Shown here piece after piece: positions 8,831 through 16,956 of a DNA stretch of 64,000 nt (its first letter is position 1; each line of letters starts with the position of its first letter). Under the pieces are notes generated by a model. It did no database searches. It saw only the letters and a list, made by a program, of their open reading frames with translations, and was not told where the DNA came from. Location of the stretch: positions 1-64,000 of the forward strand of contig JAHHHK010000028.1 of the NCBI GenBank assembly GCA_019359395.1, in the 5' to 3' direction. The DNA is from Komarekiella atlantica HA4396-MV6 (lineage in GTDB: Bacteria; Cyanobacteriota; Cyanobacteriia; Cyanobacteriales; Nostocaceae). Both the position numbers and the translations under genes were made by a program.

Positions 8831-8935
8831 AAGATAATTGGGTTTATGGGGAACCGCTAAGGGAGCGAGTACTCGCAACTGAACACTAATAACCCAAAAC
8901 CGATTAGTAGCAGACGCTATCTAGCAGGTTTAAAT
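8823..8935. repeat. Inverted, diverged copy of the repeat at 1-258
   Basis: Read on the minus strand, this segment matches the 131-bp unit: the AGATAGCG start, a GAGTACT core, and TAATTGGGTTTA on the other side. Heptad runs of TTTACTG follow at 8943-8968, as they do in the copy at the left edge. Confidence 0.75.
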
Positions 8936-8979
8936 CCCCCAACTGTTTACTGTTTACTGTTTACTGTTCACTGATTTAA

Positions 8980-9315
8980 TTATGCGCCAACACCTTCTGT
9001 AGCACCACCAGCAGTTTTCCAGGCAGAAAGACCACCTTGAATTTCAGCTACTTCAACAAATCCAGATGCTCTTAATACTTGTGCAGCTTGGGCTGATTGC
9101 TCATCATTTTCGCCATAAATATAGATATGGCGTTTTGTGTGCAGAGAAGATTTGGCTTTAGATGCCAAGTCATCTAATGGGATAGGAATTGCCCCAGTGA
9201 TATGACCATGATTGTAGGTGTAGCGATCGCGCACATCAACAATTGTAAAACCTGGTTGACCCCATTCCAAACGGGTCTTGAGATCATGAACATCAGCTAC
9301 TAAATTATTACTCAT
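8980..9315 (-). CDS. Single-domain rhodanese-like protein, active-site Cys absent
   Basis: This 111-residue protein has a full rhodanese fold signature: FTIVDVRDRYTYNHGHITGAIPIPLDDL at the N-terminal half and EIQGGLSAWKTAG at the end. Where sulfurtransferases have the catalytic cysteine (VYCRSGxRS), this protein reads IYIYGENDEQS, with glycine at residue 68. Sulfur transfer through a persulfide is therefore unlikely, and a binding or regulatory role is more plausible. It stands alone, bordered by repeats on one side and facing away from mutL on the other. The 222-bp gap to mutL holds only purine- and pyrimidine-rich tracts. Confidence 0.82.
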   Translation of the reverse strand: MSNNLVADVHDLKTRLEWGQPGFTIVDVRDRYTYNHGHITGAIPIPLDDLASKAKSSLHTKRHIYIYGENDEQSAQAAQVLRASGFVEVAEIQGGLSAWKTAGGATEGVGA

Positions 9316-9537
9316 AAGCTTTTCCCGCTTATAACCTCACAAGCAATTTATCAAACATCCCCTTTGAATCGAGTTTTCTTTACAATTAATAAAAATTTCT
9401 CAGGGGAAAGGGTAAGGGGTAAATTTCAGCCTTTTCCCTTTCCCCCTTAACCGAAAGGCATTGAGAGGACAGGGGGATAAAGAATTCAAAAATACTTCCC
9501 CACTCCCCTTGCTCTCAGAAGCTATAAACTATTATTT

Positions 9538-11280
9538 ATGGCATCTACTATTCAGGCTTTACCAACAGAAGTCGTATATCTCATTACAGCTGGAGAGGTA
9601 ATCGACTCTTTCGCTTCTGTGGTGAGGGAATTGGTAGAAAATTCCCTTGATGCAGGTGCAACGCGCATTGTGGTTTCTTTATGGCCACAGCAGTGGCGAA
9701 TCCACGTCGCAGACAATGGTTGTGGAATGAACCTAGATGACTTGCAACAAGCAGCTACAGCCCACAGCACCAGCAAAATTCGCTCTAGTGCCGATTTGTG
9801 GAAAATTAACAGTTTGGGATTTCGGGGTGAGGCGTTGCATAGTTTGACAACGCTAGCAGATTTAGAGATTTTAAGTCGTTCTGCGGGTGGAAATTTAGGA
9901 TGGCGAGTTATCTACGGCAATAGCGGGAAAGTTGTTCAAGTAGAAGCGACTGCGATCGCTCCTGGTACAGTTGTTATAGTTTCTAATCTCTTTGGTAATT
10001 GCTCTCGTCGTCAGGGATTGCCATCAGCAGCACAGCAAATGAAAGCTGTGCAAGCAACAATTCACCAAATCGCTCTGTGTCATCCTCACGTTACTTGGCA
10101 AGTTTGCCAAAATGACCGTCAATGGTTCACTATTTGTCCTGCGACCACAACGGGAAAATTACTACCGCAGATTTTACCCCAAGTCCGACAGGGTGATTTA
10201 CACGAGGTAAAACTCGAAGTCCCCAACCCTCCAAACTCAGAACTGGCTCAACGCCCCGCTACCGCTAACAGCACTCAGCACTCCTGTACAGACGCGATTA
10301 ATCGCGTCTCTCCTCCAAATTCAGCACTCTCATTAGTGGTAGGATTACCAGATCGCTGTCATCGCCATCGTCCAGATTGGGTGCGTGTAGCTATTAACGG
10401 ACGGATGGTTAAATCGCCGGAACTAGAGCAAACGATTCTGGGGGCATTTCATAAAACATTACCACGCGATCGCTATCCAATTTGTTTTCTGCATCTTGCC
10501 GTTTCTCCTGACCAAATCAACTGGAATCGCAATCCAGCCAAAACTCAAATTTACCTCAACGAACTGAGTTATTGGCAAGAGCAAATCACCCAAGCAATTA
10601 ACCAAGCACTCCGCATCAGTTCTGCAAATCTTAAAGAAGCTGTTCACACAACACGAGTTGGTAAATTACTCAAAGCCGCAGAAGCAAAAGGCGGTTACAA
10701 CTTTAATCCTCAAAATTCAAACAAAGTCAACGACACTCAGCACTTCTTAAAAGCTATTGCTCAAGTTAGCAACACCTATATCGTGGCTGAGCATCCTGGT
10801 GGTATGTGGTTAGTAGAACAACACATAGCCCATGAGCGAGTTTTATATGAGCAATTGTGCGATAGCTGGCAACTTGTCCCTATCGAACCGCCAATTATTC
10901 TTTATCAATTGTCGTCGGCGCAAGTGTCGCAACTGCAACGCATCGATTTGGATATAGAATCCTTTGGCGAACAACTTTGGGCAGTCCGCACCTTACCCAC
11001 ACTTTTGCAGCAGCGAGAAGATTGTGCAGACGCAATTTTAGAACTTAGTTGGGGAGGCGACTTACAAACGGCTCAAGTAGCTGTTGCCTGTCGAAGCGCC
11101 ATTCGTAATGGTACACCCATGAACCTGCAAGAAATGCAGACACTTTTAGATCAATGGCAACGCACTCGCAACCCCCGCACATGTCCCCACGGACGCCCCA
11201 TCTATTTATCGTTAGAAGAGTCAGCTTTAGCGCGGTTTTTCCGACGTAATTGGGTGATTGGTAAAAGTCATGGGATTTGA
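9538..11280 (+). CDS. mutL: DNA mismatch repair protein MutL
   Basis: This 580-residue protein has an N-terminal GHKL ATPase: VRELVENSLDAGA, the DNGCGM loop and GFRGEALHSL. A C-terminal dimerisation domain has the endonuclease-type motifs EQHIAHERVLYE (427-438), ACRSAI (from 517) and CPHGRP (549-554). The first residue of the nicking motif is Glu here instead of Asp, a conservative change that keeps an acidic metal ligand. The linker between the two domains contains sequence from a palindromic repeat (10290-10309) in frame. Many cyanobacterial MutL proteins are similarly short. No mutS is nearby. Confidence 0.92.
   Translation: MASTIQALPTEVVYLITAGEVIDSFASVVRELVENSLDAGATRIVVSLWPQQWRIHVADNGCGMNLDDLQQAATAHSTSKIRSSADLWKINSLGFRGEALHSLTTLADLEILSRSAGGNLGWRVIYGNSGKVVQVEATAIAPGTVVIVSNLFGNCSRRQGLPSAAQQMKAVQATIHQIALCHPHVTWQVCQNDRQWFTICPATTTGKLLPQILPQVRQGDLHEVKLEVPNPPNSELAQRPATANSTQHSCTDAINRVSPPNSALSLVVGLPDRCHRHRPDWVRVAINGRMVKSPELEQTILGAFHKTLPRDRYPICFLHLAVSPDQINWNRNPAKTQIYLNELSYWQEQITQAINQALRISSANLKEAVHTTRVGKLLKAAEAKGGYNFNPQNSNKVNDTQHFLKAIAQVSNTYIVAEHPGGMWLVEQHIAHERVLYEQLCDSWQLVPIEPPIILYQLSSAQVSQLQRIDLDIESFGEQLWAVRTLPTLLQQREDCADAILELSWGGDLQTAQVAVACRSAIRNGTPMNLQEMQTLLDQWQRTRNPRTCPHGRPIYLSLEESALARFFRRNWVIGKSHGI
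10290..10309. repeat. 20-bp perfect palindrome inside the mutL linker
   Basis: AGACGCGATTAATCGCGTCT is a perfect palindrome. It is the core of a dispersed cyanobacterial repeat normally seen between genes. Here it is translated in frame in the poorly conserved region between the ATPase and C-terminal domains, next to CTCAGCA-type heptads. Confidence 0.75.
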
Positions 11281-11283
11281 TAT

Positions 11284-13491
11284 TTAAATCGAAAGCTTTT
11301 TATTATCGCTGAAACTTTTTGAAGGTTCTTGAGATACTTTTAAATCGGTATCCTCACTAAAGTAGTAGTAGCTATGGGGTTCATTTTGAATAATCACACC
11401 ATTCACTACCTGTCCCAGGACATTCTGACCAGATTTTTCCAAAAGTTCTTTAGCAAAAGCCGCATCAACTGAATTCACTACCCCTGGACGAACTACGAAC
11501 AAAACACCGTCAGCCATTTGACCCAGAGTAGCAGCATCAGCAGCAACGTTCAATGAGGGAGCATCAATAATTATAAAATCGTAGTTGGCAGCAAAAGTTT
11601 TCATCAATGTAGCCATTCGTTTTGAGTCGAGCAGAGATGCTGGACTAGGAGGTAATACTCCAGAAGTTAGGACATCCAAGTTATCCATAACTTTTTTGAT
11701 AGCCATTCTGATTTCAGCCTGCTCAACAATCAAATTGCTTAGACCTTCATTATTAGTCAGTTCCCAAATTTTATGTTGAACTGGACGGTGTAAATCTCCA
11801 TCTATCAGTAAGACTTTACGCTCCGTCTGAGCCATTGCTACAGCCAAATTGGCGGCTACTGTTGACTTACCTTCTTTAGGTACAGAACTAGTAACAACAA
11901 TAACTTTTAGCTCTTTATCGGCACTCATAAACTTCAGATTTGCCCTGAGCATTCGGTAAGCTTCACTCATTGGGGAGCGAGGAGTATCTCTAACAACAAT
12001 CTGGCTATACGACTCCGGTTCTTCATGACCAAGAATAAATTTTTTCGATTTGCTAGCGGTAGGAATTACCCCTAACAAAGTTAGTCCCAGCAATTCTTTT
12101 GCCTCATCAACAGTCTTGATAGATTTATCCTTTGCTTCCAAAAGATATATAGTCGCCAGAGATGCCAGACTAGCCAACAAAGCTGCACTCAAATAAGTAA
12201 TTATCCGAGAAGAACTTGGTTCTTCTGGAACTTCAGCTTCAGATATAATGCTGGCATTACCGATACTTTGATTTTCGGCTATTCGGCTTTCTTGAAGCTT
12301 TTGTAGCAAAAGTGAGTAGGTAGATTGAGCACCTTGTACTTTACGTTCTAACTGGCGCTGTTGTTGTTCCAATCTCGGCAAATTGTTCAAGCGTTGCTTA
12401 TAAACAAGTTGTAACCTAGATAAGGTAGCAACCTGGTTTTCAAAACCCAAACGGTTTGACTCTAATTCTATAAGCCTTGCAGAGAGTTGCTGTTGCAACT
12501 GTCCTAGTTGAAAGTTTTTGTTTAGTTGTGGTTTATTCGTTCCTGAAACCATTACTATCCGTTGTTGCAACAGCATATTTAAAGACTGTAATTTGTCCTC
12601 TAAATCTAAGATTTGCGGATGGTTGTCTTGCAAAACAGTTCGTCTAGCTGCCAATTGCGATTCTATCTGTTGGGTTTCTTTGAGAATGTCTTGCACTCCT
12701 GAAATCTGGCTGAGGGAAGACATTATTACTGCTTGCTGGGAGTTCATACCCAATAACTTGCGAACTTCTTTAGACTGTGCATTGACATCAGCAAGCCTAG
12801 ATTGAGTTTCGCTTTGTTGTTTTTGTAATTCTCCAATGACTTCCACTGACTTAGTTACTTCTTCTTGTAAAGAAACAACTTGGTACTTTTCTTTAAATCT
12901 TGCTAGTTCTGCTTCTGCTTTTCTAACAATCAATTCCGCATTTGGTAGTTGTTTTTCGATAAACTTGCGTGCCGATGCTGTTTCGGCTCTGAGTGAAGAT
13001 ACGTTTTGCTCTAAATAAACTTCCATCAAAACATTAACAATACTTGCAGCTTTGTCTGGCTCTAAATCTTGATAAGATACTTTCAAAACGTCTGTTTTGC
13101 TAATAGCATTTACTGATAAATTTTCTAAAAAATCTTTAGGCTTTAAAGGCAATTTTTTACTATTTTTAATGTCAAGCTTTTTTATGGTTTTTTGCACAAC
13201 GGGAAGAGAACGTATTACTTCTGCTTCGGTATTGAGGGGATTAGTTTGATTGTCTTCTGCTACTGGTTGGAGTTTTCCAATTTCTGCCCCTAATCCTGTT
13301 AATGCTGAAGTCACATTTGTTCTTTGAAACCTTAATTTACCTTCTGCTGTATATAAAGGTTTTTTGAGAAAATATGAAGCTATAATTGTCAGAAATAAAA
13401 CTGAGAAAAAGATGGTTAATGCAGGTGTGAAACGACGCTTGAAAACTTGGATGGTTTTTTCAAGATTTAAAGAGTTTTCTGGAGTTTCCAT
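11284..13491 (-). CDS. Wzz-domain polysaccharide co-polymerase with BY-kinase domain
   Basis: This 735-residue inner-membrane protein controls chain length and export of exopolysaccharide. It has a cytoplasmic N terminus, a first membrane segment (about 20-40), a long periplasmic coiled-coil region (about 150-420) and a second membrane segment near 440-460. A cytoplasmic bacterial tyrosine kinase domain follows: Walker A SSVPKEGKST (about 535-544), Walker A' LLIDGDLHRP (562-571) and Walker B FIIIDAP (639-645). The tail contains YYY at 708-710, the probable autophosphorylation cluster. I start at the ATG at 13491; upstream in-frame codons to 13599 lie in a mobile repeat. It is the last gene of the minus-strand exopolysaccharide locus. 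Confidence 0.9.
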   Translation of the reverse strand: METPENSLNLEKTIQVFKRRFTPALTIFFSVLFLTIIASYFLKKPLYTAEGKLRFQRTNVTSALTGLGAEIGKLQPVAEDNQTNPLNTEAEVIRSLPVVQKTIKKLDIKNSKKLPLKPKDFLENLSVNAISKTDVLKVSYQDLEPDKAASIVNVLMEVYLEQNVSSLRAETASARKFIEKQLPNAELIVRKAEAELARFKEKYQVVSLQEEVTKSVEVIGELQKQQSETQSRLADVNAQSKEVRKLLGMNSQQAVIMSSLSQISGVQDILKETQQIESQLAARRTVLQDNHPQILDLEDKLQSLNMLLQQRIVMVSGTNKPQLNKNFQLGQLQQQLSARLIELESNRLGFENQVATLSRLQLVYKQRLNNLPRLEQQQRQLERKVQGAQSTYSLLLQKLQESRIAENQSIGNASIISEAEVPEEPSSSRIITYLSAALLASLASLATIYLLEAKDKSIKTVDEAKELLGLTLLGVIPTASKSKKFILGHEEPESYSQIVVRDTPRSPMSEAYRMLRANLKFMSADKELKVIVVTSSVPKEGKSTVAANLAVAMAQTERKVLLIDGDLHRPVQHKIWELTNNEGLSNLIVEQAEIRMAIKKVMDNLDVLTSGVLPPSPASLLDSKRMATLMKTFAANYDFIIIDAPSLNVAADAATLGQMADGVLFVVRPGVVNSVDAAFAKELLEKSGQNVLGQVVNGVIIQNEPHSYYYFSEDTDLKVSQEPSKSFSDNKKLSI

Positions 13492-13532
13492 AATAAGTTT
13501 TTGATTGATGTTTACTATTAATGGGGTTGATA

Positions 13533-13635
13533 TAGCTGTTATCACTTGAGTGAGGTACACATAAGTTGTAATTAACCACCGATAAACACCGATAAACACC
13601 GATAATTTTGTACCTCAGCCAACTAAAAAACGCTA
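13533..13635. mobile_element. Small TA-inserted inverted-repeat element (family C), copy 1
   Basis: The imperfect terminal inverted repeats begin TAGCTGTTATCACTTGAG and end ACTAAAAAACGCTA, each bounded by TA, as in elements that duplicate a TA target. The middle has three GATAAACACC units. The same ends and middle occur at 21472-21564. It carries no coding capacity. It sits between the BY-kinase start and the DegT stop. Confidence 0.65.
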
Positions 13636-13640
13636 GGTTT

Positions 13641-14774
13641 CTAATTGTTATGGTGAATTGTTGTAATTCCATCAACAACTCTCTCTAAATCTTTATGTGT
13701 GAGATTTGAACCAGAAGGCAAGCAAAGACCGTGTGCAAATAAATCTTCTGCTACTACACCACCAAAACATTTACACTCAGCAAACACAGGTTGGAGATGT
13801 AAAGGTTTCCACACAGGACGAGATTCAATTTGCTGTTTGGCAAGTGCAATGCGTACTTGTTCTCGATCTGCACCAAAAGCTTTGTGATTTATTGTCAAAC
13901 AGGTTAGCCAGCGAGTCGCGCGTCCATAATGAGCTTCTGGCATGAATTCTATACCTGGCAGATTTTTTAAAGCAGAGGCATAAATTTCAAAGTTGCGACG
14001 TCTGGCTGCTACTCGCTCATGCAAAACATGCAATTGACCACGACCAATACCAGCCAAGACATTACTAAGGCGGTAGTTGTAGCCAATTTCCGAGTGTTGA
14101 TAATGGGGAGATGGATCGCGTGCTTGAGTTGCTAAGAAACGGGCTTTTGCGACCAATTGTGTATCTTCGGAAACTAACATCCCGCCGCCAGAGGTAGTGA
14201 TGATTTTATTGCCATTAAAAGAGTAAATACCAATACGCCCGAAAGTTCCAGGTGAATGTCCTTTGTATGTAGCACCTAAAGCTTCAGCAGCGTCTTCAAT
14301 TAAGGGAATGTCATATTGATCACAAGCTTTGAGAATTGGCTCGATGTCTGCACTTTGACCATATAGATGTACAAGTACAACCGCTTTGGGTAATTTACCA
14401 ATCCGATCGCAGTATTCTAATGCTTCCTGCAACAATTCAGGATTCATGTTCCAAGAAGTGCGATCGCTATCAATAAATACTGGTTTGGCTCTTTGATAAA
14501 TTATCGGGTTGGCAGTAGCCACAAACGTCAAGGTAGAACACAAAACTTCATCCCCAGACTCAACCCCCACTAATCGCAAAGCCAAATGCAAAGCAGCTGT
14601 TCCAGAACTGACAGCAGCAGCATAACCAGCTCCTACTACTTGACAAAATTCCTGCTCAAAAGCATCGACATGAGGGCCAACAGGAGCGATCCAGTTCGTC
14701 TCAAAAGCTTCTTGAACGAATTTTAATTCGCGATCGCCCATGTGAGGTGTGGAAAGCAGAATAGGTTTAATCAC
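13641..14774 (-). CDS. DegT/DnrJ/EryC1/StrS family sugar aminotransferase
   Basis: This 377-residue PLP enzyme transfers an amino group to a nucleotide-linked keto-sugar. The PLP-binding lysine is K190 in SFNGNKIITTSGGG. Other family features are AVSSGTAALHLAL, STLTFVATANPI, the EDAAEALGATY strand and the N-terminal PHMGDRELKFV. It resembles PglE and similar UDP-4-keto aminotransferases. With the dehydratase at 31894-33915 and the PglC-like transferase at 20575-21219 it would make the first sugar of the glycan a 4-amino-trideoxy hexosamine. The exact sugar is an inference. Confidence 0.88.
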   Translation of the reverse strand: MIKPILLSTPHMGDRELKFVQEAFETNWIAPVGPHVDAFEQEFCQVVGAGYAAAVSSGTAALHLALRLVGVESGDEVLCSTLTFVATANPIIYQRAKPVFIDSDRTSWNMNPELLQEALEYCDRIGKLPKAVVLVHLYGQSADIEPILKACDQYDIPLIEDAAEALGATYKGHSPGTFGRIGIYSFNGNKIITTSGGGMLVSEDTQLVAKARFLATQARDPSPHYQHSEIGYNYRLSNVLAGIGRGQLHVLHERVAARRRNFEIYASALKNLPGIEFMPEAHYGRATRWLTCLTINHKAFGADREQVRIALAKQQIESRPVWKPLHLQPVFAECKCFGGVVAEDLFAHGLCLPSGSNLTHKDLERVVDGITTIHHNN

Positions 14775-14799
14775 TTTGGGTAAATGACGGTGTCATAAT

Positions 14800-14968
14800 T
14801 AGGACTTATGCACAAGTTACGGAATAACGTAGACGCGGAGCGGCTTGCCGCAGCGAAAAGTTCTGTAGGCGGGTTTCCCGCCGTAGGAAACTTTTCAAGA
14901 CAGGCTACCGCAGAGGCACAGAGGTAACAGAGGAATGAGAGTTTGAGAGGTATTTTGCGTAAGTCCTG
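14800..14968. mobile_element. Non-autonomous element (family A), copy 1, with 5-bp target duplication
   Basis: Terminal inverted repeats AGGACTTATGCA and TGCGTAAGTCCT bound the element, flanked by ATAAT at 14795-14799 and 14969-14973. Homologous to 42186-42328. Its interior contains a 53-bp palindromic module (14851-14903). It fills most of the gap between the DegT and metallo-beta-lactamase/Rieske genes. Confidence 0.8.
14851..14903. repeat. 53-bp palindromic module, identical to 16840-16892 in inverse
   Basis: The module begins CAGCGAAAAGTTCTG and ends AACTTTTCAAGACAG, with a GGCGGGTTTCCCGCC hairpin core. It is nested inside the family A element, so it probably inserted after that element. 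Confidence 0.85.
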
Positions 14969-15028
14969 ATAATTTAGAAAAATTATGGTTTTTGGTGTTG
15001 TCAGATTGAACAGTTTATTCTGCATAAT

Positions 15029-16561
15029 CTAAATCCGTGTGCTATCGAGTAACTTACATTTCCCGTTCAAGCATTTTCCAGTCTCAAGGTCGAACTCATA
15101 GTGATGACTAAGACACCGCAGAATTCCCCCCGGTAAAATCTCGCCCACTTCTTGCAAATCAACACCAGCATGAGGACAGTAGCGCTGTATTTTATAAGTT
15201 TGTCCCTCAGAGTGAATCGTAATTTGCTCTTGGGAATCCATGGAATTTTCATAATCTTCTACAGCTTGTAAAGATTGAGGACAAGCAAATTTCAATAGTC
15301 CCAGAAGATGGTCGTTATAAATATCTGGATCGCGCCAAGCCACAAATCGCAGTGATAGAAAGAAGTCTTCCCAAGGCAATCCATGCAATAAAGCTGGTAG
15401 CCATTTTGATGCAAAACGATAACCGTAGCTGCACTCTTTGATCGCGTTATATACGCCTTCATAACCAGGTCGAAAATCTACCGCCCATTTGCCTCCACCT
15501 GCTCCTGTAATATCGAATCCAACCCTCATCCCGATTTTGTGGTTGAAGTAAGAATTCATTGCCAAAAGACCTTGGAAATACTCGCGGAATGGTTCCCAAA
15601 GAGATTCTGTAGGTTCTGGATAACGAGCTTTGAGGGCAGTAATATGAGTGGCTTTTTGCTGGCTATAGTTTTTGATGTAAGAGTCGCGATCGCTAAATGA
15701 AAAGTCACCCCAAAAGGGATCAGGTTGTTTAGATTGTTGGATCACATCAAATACATCACCTGGCAGCAAAATCATGGTGTTATTCACGCCCTGCTGATGC
15801 AACCAGTTTACTACTTGCTGTTGGTCTGGAAAAATCCCATCTTCTATTTCGGAATTTGCCCAAGCCAGTTCTGGATCGAGAAAACAAGGTGGCCCAGCAA
15901 AAGGGATGGCGGTTACTGGCTTTACAGATGCGATCGCTCGCTCTAGATAGCTGAATTTAGCCATTCGCTTGCGATCGGAAAGTTCTTGTTTGCGCTCTTG
16001 GGAATACTCATAGCATACGGGATACCAAGAAGCGCCCGCGCCTTGTAGTGTTAGAACATCAATGACTCCACCAACTTTAGTACGAATACTGCAAAGTTGT
16101 GCTAACGACAAGCGAGCGTCGTTGAGGTTCAGCAATGTCTTTCCATCACCCACAATTATCACAGCCGCATCGTGATTCATGGGTGAATCTTCGGTTACGA
16201 AAAATACACTTACACCCTCCGCTAGCTGTACTGGTTGCCACTGTGGTATTTCAACGATATTCTTTAAACCTGCGTTGGCAATTTTTTTCTTTAATACAGG
16301 CGAAGGGTAGCGCGGAATGATTACTGGTGTATCTGGTGGGAGTTGGGCCAAAAACCAAGGATCAACATGGTCTAAATGTTCATGGGAAAGAGCGATCGCA
16401 GTTGGTTGCAGTAATGAGGGTGTTATTAAGTGTTGGTTACTTGGATACTGAAACCATGACCCAAGAAATGCCCCTTCTGGAGATAGCCAAGGATCGATCA
16501 GAACTGTAGCGTTATTAGTTTCTACCTTTAAACCTGCGTGACCCAGAGAGGTAACTTTCAT
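15029..16561 (-). CDS. Metallo-beta-lactamase-fold protein with C-terminal Rieske domain (CMAH/NamH-like)
   Basis: This 510-residue protein has an N-terminal UlaG/CMAH-like metallo-beta-lactamase fold with a complete metal motif (SHEHLDH, H60/H62/D64/H65) and a later LLNLNDA strand. A C-terminal Rieske [2Fe-2S] domain has C462-P-H464 and C483-x2-H486. The same two folds form CMP-Neu5Ac hydroxylase and the UDP-MurNAc hydroxylase NamH, which turn N-acetyl into N-glycolyl sugars, though there the Rieske part is N-terminal. It lies inside the exopolysaccharide locus, next to a sugar aminotransferase, so oxidation of an N-acylated sugar is a reasonable hypothesis. A different redox-linked hydrolase role remains possible. 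Confidence 0.72.
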   Translation of the reverse strand: MKVTSLGHAGLKVETNNATVLIDPWLSPEGAFLGSWFQYPSNQHLITPSLLQPTAIALSHEHLDHVDPWFLAQLPPDTPVIIPRYPSPVLKKKIANAGLKNIVEIPQWQPVQLAEGVSVFFVTEDSPMNHDAAVIIVGDGKTLLNLNDARLSLAQLCSIRTKVGGVIDVLTLQGAGASWYPVCYEYSQERKQELSDRKRMAKFSYLERAIASVKPVTAIPFAGPPCFLDPELAWANSEIEDGIFPDQQQVVNWLHQQGVNNTMILLPGDVFDVIQQSKQPDPFWGDFSFSDRDSYIKNYSQQKATHITALKARYPEPTESLWEPFREYFQGLLAMNSYFNHKIGMRVGFDITGAGGGKWAVDFRPGYEGVYNAIKECSYGYRFASKWLPALLHGLPWEDFFLSLRFVAWRDPDIYNDHLLGLLKFACPQSLQAVEDYENSMDSQEQITIHSEGQTYKIQRYCPHAGVDLQEVGEILPGGILRCLSHHYEFDLETGKCLNGKCKLLDSTRI

Positions 16562-16631
16562 AGTTTTTTACCCAGTAATCAATAGGTTAAATTTGCAGAA
16601 GTTAGGCATTTTTTAACCATGCTTTTACATC

Positions 16632-16946
16632 AGACCTCTTGCATGAATCAGATTATCAACTACTAAACAGAGAAATTTCTCGTTCCTCTCTGCGCCTCTG
16701 TCTTGAAAAGTTGAGCCACTGCGTTGGACGGGTTTCCCGGCTTGTAGCAAGTGGCGTTCCTGCGGTTCGCGTTAGCGTCTCGTAAGAGAGGGAAACCCTC
16801 CTTCTCCTGATGGAGACGCTATGCGAACAGAACTTTTCGCTGTCTTGAAAAGTTTCCTACGGCGGGAAACCCGCCTACAGAACTTTTCGCTGCGCCTCTG
16901 CGTGAACCTCAAATTTCTTATTTTCAAATATTCGTACAAGAGGTTT
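16632..16946. mobile_element. Non-autonomous element (family B), copy 1, expanded by nested repeats
   Basis: The ends AGACCTCTTGCATGAAT and ATTCGTACAAGAGGTTT are inverted repeats, flanked by ATC at 16629-16631 and 16947-16949. Copies of about 118 bp lie at 25431-25547 and 34578-34696. This one is enlarged to 315 bp by nested modules, including the 53-bp palindrome at 16840-16892 and a larger hairpin unit from about 16702. No ORF is credible. Confidence 0.75.
16840..16892. repeat. 53-bp palindromic module, inverted exact copy of 14851-14903
   Basis: All 53 bases match the reverse complement of 14851-14903. It abuts a second related module on its left, sharing the ACTTTTCGCTGTCTTGAAAAG junction. 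This suggests insertion of one module into or beside another. Confidence 0.85.
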
Positions 16947-16956
16947 ATCAGTTTCT

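Noticed and set aside
13492-13599. N-terminal extension of the BY-kinase ORF (36 codons)
   Set aside because: Most of the extension is encoded by the family C mobile repeat, and the ATG at 13491 gives the standard N terminus.
14771-15025. 84-codon minus-strand ORF between the DegT and Rieske genes
   Set aside because: It is a translation of the family A mobile element and its nested palindrome.
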